Below, in pieces: positions 7,445 to 18,243 of a stretch of 64,000 nt of DNA. The position numbers and the translations under genes were made by a program. Position 1 is the first letter of the stretch, and every line of letters begins with the position of its first letter. The notes below the pieces were generated by a model that worked only from the letters and a program-made list of their open reading frames with translations, was not told the origin of the DNA and searched no databases. Source of the stretch: Thermoflexus sp. (GTDB lineage Bacteria; Chloroflexota; Anaerolineae; Aggregatilineales; Aggregatilineaceae); the NCBI GenBank assembly GCA_020724465.1, contig DYGX01000015.1, positions 32,618 through 96,617 of the forward strand, read 5' to 3'.

Positions 7445-9424
7445 ATGAACCGACTCACGCTGACCGAGCGGCTTACCCTGGCGCTGATCTTCGGGATCGG
7501 CGCCTGGCTGCGCTTCCAGAACTTCGGCGCGATTGAGGTCAACATCGATCAGGTTTACCCGATCTGGCAGGCGCTTCAGATGCTTGACGCGGGCGCCTTC
7601 CCGCTGATCGGCCAGGGTACGTCGGTTCTCTTCGCCAACCCGCCGCTGACAGGCTATCTGTTCGTGCCGGTGCTGGCCGTCGCGCGGCACCCCGCCGCAG
7701 CCTATGTCCTCACCGTGACGCTCAACACCGCGGCGCTCGTGCTGGCCTACCGCGCGCTGCGCCATCTGATCGGCCCGCGCCCGGCGCTGGTCGGCACGGC
7801 ACTGCTCGCCGCCAACCCCTGGATCATTGAGGACAGCCGCCGCACCTGGGTGCAAAGCCTGACGCCTTTCTTCGTCTGCCTGGTTTTCTGGGCGCTGGTC
7901 CCGGTGCTGACCGGGCGGACGCGCCGCCCCGGTCGCCGCTTGCTGACCGCGCTTGTCGCCCTGGCGCTGTTCGCGCACACCTATCTGCTCGCCTACGCGC
8001 TGATCGCGCCGGTCGCCGTGCTGCTGGTCGTCTACCGGCGCCGGGTGCCGCGCCGCGCGCTGCTGGCCGGGGCGGCCGTGTTCGCGGCGCTGGCGATCCC
8101 CTACGGAATCGGGCTGGCGCGCGAGTGGACCGTCACGCAGCAGCGCGTCGAGCAGTTCGCCGGGGGCGATGCGTCGCTCTCGGACGAGGCGCTCGGGCAC
8201 GCGTTGCGGCTGGTCACCGGCGCGGGCTACGCCGGGCAGCGCGGAACTCGCGCCCCGGCAGATGACGCCGCGCTGCGCGCCGATCTGAGCCGTCTCACCG
8301 GCGCGCTGTGGGCAGCGGTGCTGATCGCGGGCGCGCTCGGCGCGGCATGGGCGCTCGCGGGGCGCCCCTCGCCCGATCCGGCCCGCCGCGATGCCGCGCT
8401 GATCTTGCTGGTGTGGTTTCTCCTGCCGGTCCTGCTGATGAGCTACGTCTCGCAGGTCGTGCACCCGTTTTATCTGCTGCTGAGCATCCCCGCCGGGCAC
8501 GGGCTGGCCGCCTGGGGAGTCTCGCCGCTGCTCCGGCGCCGGACGGGGGCGGCCCTGGTTGCCGCGCTGGTGATCGCGGCGGGGGCGCTCAACGCACTCA
8601 ATACCGTGCGCTTCGCCCAGCAGTCGGCGGCCCTGCCCGGCGAAGATGCCCCGTACCTCTACCCCCTGGCCGAGTCTGCCGCGCTGGGCGCGCGCCTGCG
8701 GGCCTACCGCGATCCGGAGATGGCCGTCATCAGCCCAATGGACGAGTGGACGCCGGTGGCGCTGGCGGGCCGGGTCTTCCGCACCGAGCGGCTGGAAGCC
8801 TTCGGATCGGCGGCGCTCGTCCCGGCCGGGGGCGCGCTGTATTTCAACGCGGCGCTGCCCGGCGGTGAGCCACCCGCCCCGCCGCCGTATGCCCGGCCAG
8901 TGGGCGAGCCGCTGACGCTGCGCGACGGGACGGCGATCCTGTTCTGGACTGTGCGTCCGGCAGACCTGGCCATCGCTCACCCGGCGGATTTCCCGTCTGA
9001 CATCGATGTGCGCTTTGCCGGGTGGACCCTGCGCGGCGATCTCGCACCCGGAGCCGCCGTCGTGCTAGACACGTTCTGGCGCGTGGACGGGCTACACCTG
9101 GACCGTGGAATCTGGGCATTTATCCCCTTTGCGCACCTGCTCGATGGCAGCGGCGAGCGGCTGGCCGTGGCGGACGGGCAGGCTATCTCCGCGCTCGATT
9201 GGGCTGTGGGCGATCTGATCGTCCAGCGCCACACGATCGCGATTCCGGCTGGCACGCGCGGGCCGTTTACCTTCAACGTGGGGCTGTTCGACGCCGTGCG
9301 CCAGCGCGACGACGGCACAGCGGGCGTCAACGCCATCTTCCGCGTTCCACACGGCGGCGAGACGCTGTTCACGCCCTACATCCACCTGGTTCCCCCAGGT
9401 GCCGCACCCGCCGATGGAAGTTGA
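7445..9424 (+). CDS. GT-C-type membrane glycosyltransferase (PMT/ArnT-like)
   Basis: A large integral membrane protein of 659 aa. The first 430 residues contain about ten hydrophobic segments, with the acidic extracytoplasmic loop after TM1 (WLRFQNFGAIEVNIDQVYP) typical of dolichyl- or undecaprenyl-phosphate sugar transferases of the GT39/PMT_2 type. The final 200 residues form a soluble, non-membrane domain (FAGWTLRGDLAPGAAVVLD onward), predicted outside the membrane and beta-rich. The expected reaction is transfer of a lipid-linked sugar to protein or lipid at the outer face. The ATG at 7445 follows AGGACC. The stop overlaps the plausible upstream start of the lytic transglycosylase, so the two are probably co-transcribed. 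Donor and acceptor are unknown. Confidence 0.75.
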   Translation: MNRLTLTERLTLALIFGIGAWLRFQNFGAIEVNIDQVYPIWQALQMLDAGAFPLIGQGTSVLFANPPLTGYLFVPVLAVARHPAAAYVLTVTLNTAALVLAYRALRHLIGPRPALVGTALLAANPWIIEDSRRTWVQSLTPFFVCLVFWALVPVLTGRTRRPGRRLLTALVALALFAHTYLLAYALIAPVAVLLVVYRRRVPRRALLAGAAVFAALAIPYGIGLAREWTVTQQRVEQFAGGDASLSDEALGHALRLVTGAGYAGQRGTRAPADDAALRADLSRLTGALWAAVLIAGALGAAWALAGRPSPDPARRDAALILLVWFLLPVLLMSYVSQVVHPFYLLLSIPAGHGLAAWGVSPLLRRRTGAALVAALVIAAGALNALNTVRFAQQSAALPGEDAPYLYPLAESAALGARLRAYRDPEMAVISPMDEWTPVALAGRVFRTERLEAFGSAALVPAGGALYFNAALPGGEPPAPPPYARPVGEPLTLRDGTAILFWTVRPADLAIAHPADFPSDIDVRFAGWTLRGDLAPGAAVVLDTFWRVDGLHLDRGIWAFIPFAHLLDGSGERLAVADGQAISALDWAVGDLIVQRHTIAIPAGTRGPFTFNVGLFDAVRQRDDGTAGVNAIFRVPHGGETLFTPYIHLVPPGAAPADGS

Positions 9425-9455
9425 CAAGGCCAGCGCCCACCGCGATAATCGCCGC

Positions 9456-11888
9456 ATGACCAGACGACACCTGACCCAACGCATGACCGCCGCGGCGCTC
9501 GCGCTGGTCATGCTGGCCTCGGCCTGCACCATGTCCAGCAAGACCGAGGTGATCCGGATCACGGCCACACCTCAGCCGGTCGAGACGACTCCCACCCGGC
9601 CTTACGTCACACCCACCCCGCCGGCCGTGCCCACGCCAACAGTCGAGCCGCGCGCGGCCATCGACGACGCGCAGCGCGCGCTGCGCAACGGCGATTTCGT
9701 CTCTGCCGTCACGTTCTTCGAGTCGGTCGTCCAGCAGAGCGGCGCGGACCCGGCGCTGCGCGCCTCGGCAGCGTACGGCCTGGGCGAGGCCAACCTGCGC
9801 GAGGGCCTCTACCAGCAAGCGGCCACCGCCCTGACGCGCTTCGTTCAGGAGTTCCCCACCGACGCGCGCGTGCCGCAGGCGTACTTCCTGCGTGGCGATG
9901 CCTACCTGGGGATGAGCCAGTGGCAGCTTGCCATCGACGACTTCATGACCTATCTGGAGCTGCGCCCCGGCCTGATCGACAGCTACGCTTACGAGCGCAT
10001 CGGCGATGCCTACCTGGCGCTGGGCGAGCCGGAGCAATCGCTCGACGCCTACGCCAAAGCCGCCGAGGCCACGCGCGAGCTGACCTCGCTGGTCGCGCTG
10101 CGCGAGCGGCTCGCCGCCGGCTACCTCAACGCGGGCCAGCCGGCGAAGGCCGTCGAGCAGTACGACGCGATCCTGGCCGAAGCGCGCAACGGCCCCTACC
10201 GCGCCAGCATCATGTACCAGGCCGCGCAGGTCCAGATCAACGCCGGCAGCACCAACGCAGGCTATGCCCGGCTCCAGCAGATCGTGCAGGACTACCCCGA
10301 CACGTACCCGGCCTATCAGGCGATGGGCATCCTGCTCGACGCCGGTCTGTCGATCGATCCCTACCGGCGGGCCGTCATCAGCTTCCACAACAAGGACTAC
10401 CAGTCCGCCATCCAGCTTTTCAACGAGGCGACCAGCCAGAGCGGCAGCGCCCCGCCAGAGCTGCTGATGATGCTCGGCAAGGCGTACCGCGAGATCGGCA
10501 ACTGGCAGGCCGCCGTGACCACCTTCCAGAACGTGATCGACACCTTCCCCACCGACCCCGCTTTTGGGCAGGCGCATCTGGAGCAGGGCCGCACCCACTT
10601 TTTGAGCGGCGACGTTCAGGCGGCCATCGACACCTATCTGGCCTTCGCCACCAATCATACCGACGTGCCCGAAGCCGCCGAGGCGCTCTGGCGCGCGGGC
10701 TATTTGTACAGCACGCAGAACAACGTCGAGCGCGCGCTGGCGACCTTCGACACGCTGGGGCAGAACTACCCCGGCACGTCCTGGGCGCAGGAAGGGCTGT
10801 TCATGGGCGCGACGCTGGCCTACAACCAGGGCAACATCGGCATGGCGGCCCAGCTTTTCAGCCGGCTGGCGACCATCGGCACCGGGGAATACAAAGCGGC
10901 TGCGTTCCTCTGGGTTGGGCGGCTGTACCAGCGCGACGGAAAGGAAGACCTCGCCCGGCAGGCGTTCCAGGCAGCCGCCGCGGCCGATCCCGGCGGCTAT
11001 TACAGCCTGCGCGCCGACGATCTGCTGCATGGCCGCGCGCCGTTCCAGCCCCCTGCTGCGATCGACCTGGAAGCGGACGAGGCGGCGGAGCTGGCCCAGG
11101 CCGAAGCGTGGCTGCGCCAGACGTTCGGCATCGAGCACGAAGGCCCGCTCTATCCGCTCAGCGATGAACTGAAAGCCGATCCGCGCATGGTCCGCGGGCA
11201 GGAGCTGATGGCGGTAGCCGATTACGCCGCCGCCGAGGACGAGTTCGAGGCGCTGCGGCTCGATCGGCGCGACGACCCGCTGGCAACCTACCAACTGGCG
11301 CTGTTCTTCCGCGACATCGGGCTGAACAGGCTGTCGATCACCGCCGCCGCCACGCTGCTGACCGACGCCAAGATTGAGGACACCGCCGCGCCGCGTCTGC
11401 TGGCCCGCCTGCGCTACCCCGTCTATTACAAGGACCTGGTGCTGCCCGAAGCTGAGGCCAACAACCTCGACCCCCTGCTGATGTTCGCGCTCATCCGCCA
11501 GGAAAGCCTGTTCGAGGGGCTGGCCACCTCGCATGCCGCCGCCCAGGGGTTGATGCAGATCATCCCGGACACCGGCGAGTGGATCGCGCTGCAGCTTCGC
11601 TGGCCAAACTACCACAACAGCGACGTCTACCGCCCGTACATCAACGTCAAGTTCGGCGCGTACTATCTGCGCTGGGTGCTGGACCAGGTGGATAATGTGC
11701 CGCACGCCGCGCTGGCCGGGTACAACGGCGGCCCCGGCAACGCCATCCAGTGGCTCCGCATCTCCGGGCCGGACCTCGATCTGTTCGTGCAGACGATCAG
11801 CTACGACGAGACGCGCACCTACGTGCGGCGCATCTACGAGCAGTACAGCGTCTACCGCTGGCTGTACGGCGTCGAGTCGGTCGGCTGA
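9456..11888 (+). CDS. Lipoprotein lytic murein transglycosylase with TPR-like repeats (Slt70-like)
   Basis: It cleaves the MurNAc-GlcNAc bond of peptidoglycan non-hydrolytically. I start at ATG 9456 because it places a signal peptide directly at the N-terminus (MTRRHLTQRM, then a hydrophobic run) ending in the lipobox LASAC, so the mature protein is lipid-anchored. An alternative ATG at 9414 overlaps the upstream gene. Residues about 70-600 consist of many TPR-like helical pairs (for example AAYGLGEANLREGLYQQAA). The C-terminal SLT domain has the catalytic glutamate in LIRQESLF, then AAQGLMQIIPDTG and LAGYNGGPGNA. Length is 810 aa. It follows a glycosyltransferase gene without a gap. Confidence 0.92.
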   Translation: MTRRHLTQRMTAAALALVMLASACTMSSKTEVIRITATPQPVETTPTRPYVTPTPPAVPTPTVEPRAAIDDAQRALRNGDFVSAVTFFESVVQQSGADPALRASAAYGLGEANLREGLYQQAATALTRFVQEFPTDARVPQAYFLRGDAYLGMSQWQLAIDDFMTYLELRPGLIDSYAYERIGDAYLALGEPEQSLDAYAKAAEATRELTSLVALRERLAAGYLNAGQPAKAVEQYDAILAEARNGPYRASIMYQAAQVQINAGSTNAGYARLQQIVQDYPDTYPAYQAMGILLDAGLSIDPYRRAVISFHNKDYQSAIQLFNEATSQSGSAPPELLMMLGKAYREIGNWQAAVTTFQNVIDTFPTDPAFGQAHLEQGRTHFLSGDVQAAIDTYLAFATNHTDVPEAAEALWRAGYLYSTQNNVERALATFDTLGQNYPGTSWAQEGLFMGATLAYNQGNIGMAAQLFSRLATIGTGEYKAAAFLWVGRLYQRDGKEDLARQAFQAAAAADPGGYYSLRADDLLHGRAPFQPPAAIDLEADEAAELAQAEAWLRQTFGIEHEGPLYPLSDELKADPRMVRGQELMAVADYAAAEDEFEALRLDRRDDPLATYQLALFFRDIGLNRLSITAAATLLTDAKIEDTAAPRLLARLRYPVYYKDLVLPEAEANNLDPLLMFALIRQESLFEGLATSHAAAQGLMQIIPDTGEWIALQLRWPNYHNSDVYRPYINVKFGAYYLRWVLDQVDNVPHAALAGYNGGPGNAIQWLRISGPDLDLFVQTISYDETRTYVRRIYEQYSVYRWLYGVESVG

Positions 11889-11897
11889 GGGGCAGAC

Positions 11898-13991
<2,094 letters not shown>

Positions 13992-14041
13992 CACCACATC
14001 CTCAGTTCCAACCCATCCCATGCAGCGCCATCTCAGCCAAG

Positions 14042-14047
14042 ATTATA
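14042..14047 (-). promoter_or_regulatory. -10 element of the YyaL-type gene
   Basis: TATAAT on the minus strand (14047-14042), 50 nt before the ATG. No good -35 at standard spacing. Confidence 0.5.
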
Positions 14048-14135
14048 CGAGATCGCTCCCGCAACTCCCCAGCCGAACGCAAACGCCGGGCGCGCTGCAC
14101 CCGGCGTTGAACGGCCGCGCTCCGTACCTGGCGCG

Positions 14136-14564
14136 TCAGCTTTCCAGCTCGGCTTCCAGCGTGATCTCGGCGCCCTTGAAAAGCCTCGAGACAGGGCAGC
14201 CTTCCTTCGCCGCCTGCGCCTGCTGCAAGAACGTCTCGCGGTCGATGCCGGGCACGCGCGCCCGTGTCTTCAGATCGATGCGCGTGATGCTGAAACCGCT
14301 CTCGCCGCGCTCGATGTGCACGTCCGCCGTCGTGTGGACGCGCTCCGGCTTGAACCCCGCGCGCTCCAGCCCCAGGGTGAACGCCATCGAGAAACAGCCG
14401 GCGTGCGCCGCTCCGAGCAGTTCTTCGGGGTTGGTCCCGGCGCCTTCTTCAAAGCGCGAGGCGGCAGAATAGCGGCCTTCGTACGCGCCGCTGCCAAACG
14501 ACATCGTGCCTCCGCCTTCGCGAAACGAGCCATCCCACACGGCCTCAGCATGACGAACAGGCAT
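14136..14564 (-). CDS. OsmC/Ohr family peroxiredoxin
   Basis: A thiol peroxidase that reduces organic hydroperoxides. The ATG at 14564 (MPVRHAEAVWDG) follows GGAGGGAAGT, which fixes the start. The 142-aa protein has ARFEEG-like and GTNPEELLGAAHAGCFSMA, with the first catalytic cysteine in AHAGCF. A second cysteine lies in KEGCPVSRLFKGAEI. This arrangement is typical of the OsmC branch rather than Ohr. It is flanked upstream by a 330-nt intergenic region with a 16-bp palindrome (14725-14740) that could be an operator. Confidence 0.93.
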   Translation of the reverse strand: MPVRHAEAVWDGSFREGGGTMSFGSGAYEGRYSAASRFEEGAGTNPEELLGAAHAGCFSMAFTLGLERAGFKPERVHTTADVHIERGESGFSITRIDLKTRARVPGIDRETFLQQAQAAKEGCPVSRLFKGAEITLEAELES

Positions 14565-14894
14565 ACTTCCCTCCACAAGTAGTTTCGTATTATCCGCACA
14601 GCCAGATTGTAGCAACACTGCCCCTCAACAGCCGACCACCATCTGCCACGAATCAACACAACTGCCGGGCTGTTCTGGCCCGGCGGCTGCACACGAACGG
14701 ATATGCTACAAGCCCGCAATCCCAACACGTCACGACGTGTCACTCCCAATCCTAGCAGCACGCGATCAAGCCACCATCAACGGCGCGCAAAAACCTGTAA
14801 ACGCAGCCGCTCTGCCCCAGGCCGGAACTGCACACGGGCGCCTGTTGCTGCTACAATCTGGGCACGTCGACGCAGACATGAGATTGACCCAGCC
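14565..14894. other. Divergent intergenic region between osmC and the DCC gene
   Basis: This 330-nt stretch has a weak minus-strand promoter candidate for osmC (GATAAT near 14588-14593) and a plus-strand TACAAT (14852-14857) for the DCC gene. It also holds the near-perfect palindrome described separately. No gene is recognised. Confidence 0.5.
14725..14740. promoter_or_regulatory. Palindrome, possible operator
   Basis: ACACGTC-AC-GACGTGT, a perfect 7+7 inverted repeat with a 2-nt centre, between the divergent osmC and DCC genes. Dimension and symmetry suit a dimeric repressor, but the regulator is unknown. Confidence 0.4.
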
Positions 14895-15302
14895 ATGCCT
14901 ACTTTCCCCTCACCTCTGACTATTGTGTTCGACGGCGACTGCGGTGTCTGCCAGGCGCTGGCCCAGGCGCTGGCCGACCGAGACACCGCGCGCCGCCTGC
15001 GCTTCAGCGCCTACCAGCGGACCGATCTGGATACGCTCTCGCCCGGCCTCACGCGCGAGATGACGGCCCAGGCCGTGTACGCCGTCGCACCGGATGGCAC
15101 GCGCTGGCATGGCGCGCGAGCGGTGTTTGAGGGACTGCGGCGGCTGCCGGGTGTTTGGGGATGGGTGGGGCGCCTGGGCGCTCTGCCCCCGGTCAGTTTG
15201 CTGGCCGAGCCGTTCTACCGGCTGGTGGCGCGCCACCGTACGCGGATCTCGCGCTGGCTTGGCCTGACGCAGTGCCGGCTCGATCTCTCGCAGCGCTCCT
15301 GA
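14895..15302 (+). CDS. DCC family thiol-disulfide oxidoreductase-like protein (DUF393)
   Basis: A small protein of 135 aa with the signature FDGDCGVCQALAQAL at residues about 12-26; the DxDCxxC motif defines the DCC family, which is predicted to be thioredoxin-like. It also contains the second family region GARAVFEGLRRLPGVWG and the C-terminal RLGLT-like tail around RWLGLTQCRLD. I chose the ATG at 14895 because it starts just before the conserved domain; the upstream open frame is not protein-like. The biochemical role is unproven. It is followed by the SDR gene after about 100 nt. Confidence 0.85.
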   Translation: MPTFPSPLTIVFDGDCGVCQALAQALADRDTARRLRFSAYQRTDLDTLSPGLTREMTAQAVYAVAPDGTRWHGARAVFEGLRRLPGVWGWVGRLGALPPVSLLAEPFYRLVARHRTRISRWLGLTQCRLDLSQRS

Positions 15303-15364
15303 TCGCCGGCGTGTGGAAAGCGTAAATTCTGCCCCAGCCTGCTCTTGCGCAGGCCGCGCCGGGT

Positions 15365-15370
15365 TATAAT
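15365..15370 (+). promoter_or_regulatory. -10 element of the SDR gene
   Basis: TATAAT at 15365-15370, 39 nt before the ATG. Possible TTGCGC -35 (15345-15350) is only 14 nt away, so -35 is uncertain. Confidence 0.5.
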
Positions 15371-15408
15371 ACGCGGCGGGATTGGGTCGCACTGGGAGTC
15401 AGCAGCAC

Positions 15409-16290
15409 ATGGCAGTTCAGCACTGGCCCATGCAGGGCCGGGTGTGCGTCGTCACCGGCGCCACCGACGGGATCGGACGCGAGACAGCCGCCGGGCTGAT
15501 GCGCCTGGGCGCGACGGTGTGCGGTGTTGCGCGCGATTGGGACAAAGCCGCTCGTGTTGCCGCCAAGCTGCGCCGCGACGTGCCGGGCGGCACGGTGGAC
15601 TTTCTGATCGCCGATCTGTCGGACATGGTCGAGGTGCGGCGGCTGGCCGACGCCATCACCGCCCGCTATCCCCAGGTGCACGTGCTGATCAACAACGCGG
15701 GCGCGCTGTTTCCCACCCGCCGCGTCACGCGCGACGGCTTCGAGATGACCCTGGCGCTGAACTATCTGGCCCCCTTTCTGCTGACGCACCGGATCAGCGC
15801 GGCGCTGCTGGCCGCCGCGCCCGCCCGCGTGATCAACGTCAGCTCGTCGATGCACGCCGGGGGGCGCATCAACTTTGATGACCTGCACGCCGAGCGCGGC
15901 TACAGCCCCTGGGTGGCCTATGCCAACAGCAAGCTGGCGCTGGTGCTGTTCACTTACGAGCTGGCGCGCTGTCTGGCCGGAACCGGCGTCACGGCCAACG
16001 CGGTTCACCCGGGCGTCGTTCGCACGGCGTTTTTCGGCAGTTCCAGAGACTACGGGCGGTTGAGCGCCGCCGAGGGGGCGGAGCCGCTGATCTATCTGGC
16101 CGCCTCGCCGGACGTGGCCACCACGACCGGCCGCTACTTCGACCGGCTGCGTGCGGCCCCCTCGGGCGGCCAATCGCAGGACCGTACCCTGGCCCGCCGC
16201 CTGTGGCAGACCACCGCCGCGCTGCTTGGCCTGGAAACTACCCTCTGCAAAGCACATCCCGGCTTGGAATCGGGCCCACCATTGCGCTAA
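15409..16290 (+). CDS. Short-chain dehydrogenase/reductase (retinol dehydrogenase-like)
   Basis: An NAD(P)-dependent oxidoreductase of the classical SDR type, 293 aa. The ATG at 15409 (MAVQHWPMQGRVCVVTG) lies just before the cofactor fold. Visible motifs are TGATDGIG (glycine-rich), DLSD, INNAGAL, VINVSSSM with the catalytic serine, and YANSKLA with the YxxxK pair. The C-terminal extension is like those of the mammalian RDH11-14/WW-oxidoreductase group. Substrate cannot be predicted. The neighbouring aldehyde dehydrogenase starts 127 nt downstream in the same direction; an alcohol-to-aldehyde-to-acid pair is possible but not shown. Confidence 0.9.
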   Translation: MAVQHWPMQGRVCVVTGATDGIGRETAAGLMRLGATVCGVARDWDKAARVAAKLRRDVPGGTVDFLIADLSDMVEVRRLADAITARYPQVHVLINNAGALFPTRRVTRDGFEMTLALNYLAPFLLTHRISAALLAAAPARVINVSSSMHAGGRINFDDLHAERGYSPWVAYANSKLALVLFTYELARCLAGTGVTANAVHPGVVRTAFFGSSRDYGRLSAAEGAEPLIYLAASPDVATTTGRYFDRLRAAPSGGQSQDRTLARRLWQTTAALLGLETTLCKAHPGLESGPPLR

Positions 16291-16417
16291 AATCTCGCCA
16301 GACGATTGGCAGCGCACGCGCCGCACGCCGTGCCGTCCACAGCCGGTTGGCGCGCGGCTGCCGGTTCGCCATGTCCTGTATACATTTACCGCAGTAGCTG
16401 ATCCAAGGAGGCAAGAG

Positions 16418-17893
16418 TTGAAAGACTACGGTCTGTATATTAACGGCGAGTGGGTTGACTCGGAAAGCAGCCGGCGCTTCGAGACCCGCAGCCCGATCGA
16501 TGGCCGCGTCCTGGCGACCTTCCCCCTGGCCACACCGGGGGATGTTGAGCGCGCCATCGACGCCGCCGAGGCCGCCTTCCCGGCCTGGAAGCGCACGCCC
16601 GCGCCCCGCCGGGGCGAGATTCTGCTGCGCGCGGCGCAGATCATGCGCGCCCGCAAGAAAGAGCTGGGCGAGCTGGTCACCACCGAGATGGGCAAGGTGA
16701 TCGCCGAGGGCAAGGGCGACGTCCAGGAAGCGATCGACTTCCTGGAGTACATCGCGGGCGAGGGCCGCCGCATGCTGGGGGAGACGACGCCGTCGGAGCT
16801 TCCCAACAAGTTCTGCATGACCGTGCGCCAGCCGATCGGCGTCGTCGGTTGCATCACCCCGTGGAACTTCCCGACCGCGATCCCGATCTGGAAGATCGGC
16901 GCGGCGCTGATCACGGGCAACACCATCGTCTTCAAGCCCGCCAGCCTGACCCCGCTGTGCGTCGCGCGGCTGGTCGAGATCTTCGAGGAAGCGGGTCTGC
17001 CGCCGGGCGTGCTCAACTTCGTGACCGGCAGTGGCAGCGCGGTCGGCAACGCGATCGTCGAAAGCCCGCGCGTGCGCGCCATCTCGTTCACCGGCGGCGT
17101 GCCTGCCGGGCGCGAGATTTACCAGAAGGCGGCCAAGTTCCTCAAGTCGGTCGAGCTGGAGCTGGGCGGCAAGAACCCGCAAATCGTGATGCCCGACGCC
17201 AACCTGGACCTGGCCCTGGAAGGGGTGCTCTTCGGCGCGTTCGGCACCGCCGGGCAGCGCTGCACCGCCACCAGCCGCCTGATCCTGCACCAGGACATCT
17301 ACGACCAGTTCCTGGGCATGCTGGTGGATCGCGTCGAAAAGTTCAAGGTCGGCAACCCGCTTGATCCCGAGACGGACATGGGGCCGGTGGTCGATCAGGC
17401 GGCGGGCGAAGGGATCATGAGCTACATCGAGATCGGCAAGAGCGAGGCCAAGCTGCGCTTTGGCGGCGAGCGCCTGACCGGCGGTCTGTACGATCAAGGC
17501 TTCTATATCCAGCCGACGATCTTCGAGACCGAACACGGCACGCGCATTAGCTGCGAAGAAATTTTCGGCCCGGTGCTGAGCGTGATCAAGGTCGGCAGCT
17601 ATGAAGAGGCGATCGAGGTGGCGAACGATGTCGAGTACGGGCTGTCGTCGTCGATCTACACGCGCGATGTCAACCTGGCCTTCCGCGCCATCGACGATCT
17701 GGTGACCGGCATCACCTACATCAACGCGCCGACCATCGGGGCCGAGGTTCACCTGCCCTTCGGCGGTACCAAGAACACCGGCAACGGCGGGCGCGAGGCC
17801 GGCACCGCGGCCATCGACGAGTTCACCGAGATCAAGACCGTGTTCGTGGACTACAGCAACCGTCTGCAGAAGGCGCAGATCGAGCACGATTAG
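16418..17893 (+). CDS. NAD(P)-dependent aldehyde dehydrogenase
   Basis: It oxidises an aldehyde to the acid. The start is a TTG at 16418, six bases after AAGGAGG (16405-16411), giving LKDYGLYINGEWVDS. The 491-aa protein has the full ALDH fold: ITPWNFP, FTGGVPAGREIYQKA, ELGGKNPQIV with the general-base glutamate, and GQRCTATSRLILH with the catalytic cysteine. The C-terminus has EVHLPFGGTKNTGNGGREAG, a signature frequent in the alpha-ketoglutarate semialdehyde and aminoadipate semialdehyde dehydrogenase-like branch. The exact substrate is uncertain. A strong terminator follows. Confidence 0.95.
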   Translation: MKDYGLYINGEWVDSESSRRFETRSPIDGRVLATFPLATPGDVERAIDAAEAAFPAWKRTPAPRRGEILLRAAQIMRARKKELGELVTTEMGKVIAEGKGDVQEAIDFLEYIAGEGRRMLGETTPSELPNKFCMTVRQPIGVVGCITPWNFPTAIPIWKIGAALITGNTIVFKPASLTPLCVARLVEIFEEAGLPPGVLNFVTGSGSAVGNAIVESPRVRAISFTGGVPAGREIYQKAAKFLKSVELELGGKNPQIVMPDANLDLALEGVLFGAFGTAGQRCTATSRLILHQDIYDQFLGMLVDRVEKFKVGNPLDPETDMGPVVDQAAGEGIMSYIEIGKSEAKLRFGGERLTGGLYDQGFYIQPTIFETEHGTRISCEEIFGPVLSVIKVGSYEEAIEVANDVEYGLSSSIYTRDVNLAFRAIDDLVTGITYINAPTIGAEVHLPFGGTKNTGNGGREAGTAAIDEFTEIKTVFVDYSNRLQKAQIEHD

Positions 17894-17926
17894 CGCCGGA
17901 CGCGCGGTGCTCACGCAGCATACAAA

Positions 17927-17961
17927 AAGCCCGCTCTCATTCGAGGGCGGGCTTCGTTTTT
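17927..17961 (+). terminator. Terminator of the aldehyde dehydrogenase
   Basis: GCCCGC TCTC pairs with GAGG GCGGGC (17929-17938 / 17943-17952, one wobble, flanked by AA/TT) around the loop ATTC. TTTTT follows after CG. Confidence 0.85.
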
Positions 17962-17965
17962 CAGG

Positions 17966-18037
17966 CTGGGGGACGTGGATTTGAACCACGACTGACGGAT
18001 CCAGAGTCCGCTGTTCTGCCGGTTAAACTATCCCCCA
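17966..18037 (-). tRNA. tRNA-Gln (anticodon CUG)
   Basis: On the minus strand a 72-nt cloverleaf can be drawn. The acceptor arms are TGGGGGA (18037-18031) and TCCCCCA (ending at 17967), with discriminator G and no encoded CCA. The D-arm lies in GTTTAACCGGCAGAAC. The anticodon stem GCGGA/TCCGT has the loop CTCTGGA giving anticodon CUG, and the T-arm is CGTGG TTCAAAT CCACG. U1-A72 is typical of bacterial tRNA-Gln. The window also holds glnS (24304-26043), so this tRNA can be charged directly. Confidence 0.93.
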
Positions 18038-18243
18038 TCGACGAACGGCATTGTAGCATACCGCTCCCTGCTTGGCAAGGGTTTTTGCCCCGCGCGTGGC
18101 GAGGTGATCAGGCGCGGCAGCGGGCCGGCCCGTCAGGGGACTTCCGCTGGTGCGACGGTAGGAAGTCCGCCCGGCGCATGCTAGAATCAGACACTACTAC
18201 TCCAGCGCGGCCACCATACCGCCATCCACAGGGGCGACACGAC

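Noticed and set aside
7268..8980. 570-codon antisense frame across the GT-C gene
   Set aside because: Low-complexity Arg/Gln/Gly-rich translation; the plus-strand frame has clear membrane segments.
9369..11705. 778-codon antisense frame across the lytic transglycosylase
   Set aside because: Mirror frame of a TPR/SLT gene with clear motifs; no family-like sequence in the antisense frame.
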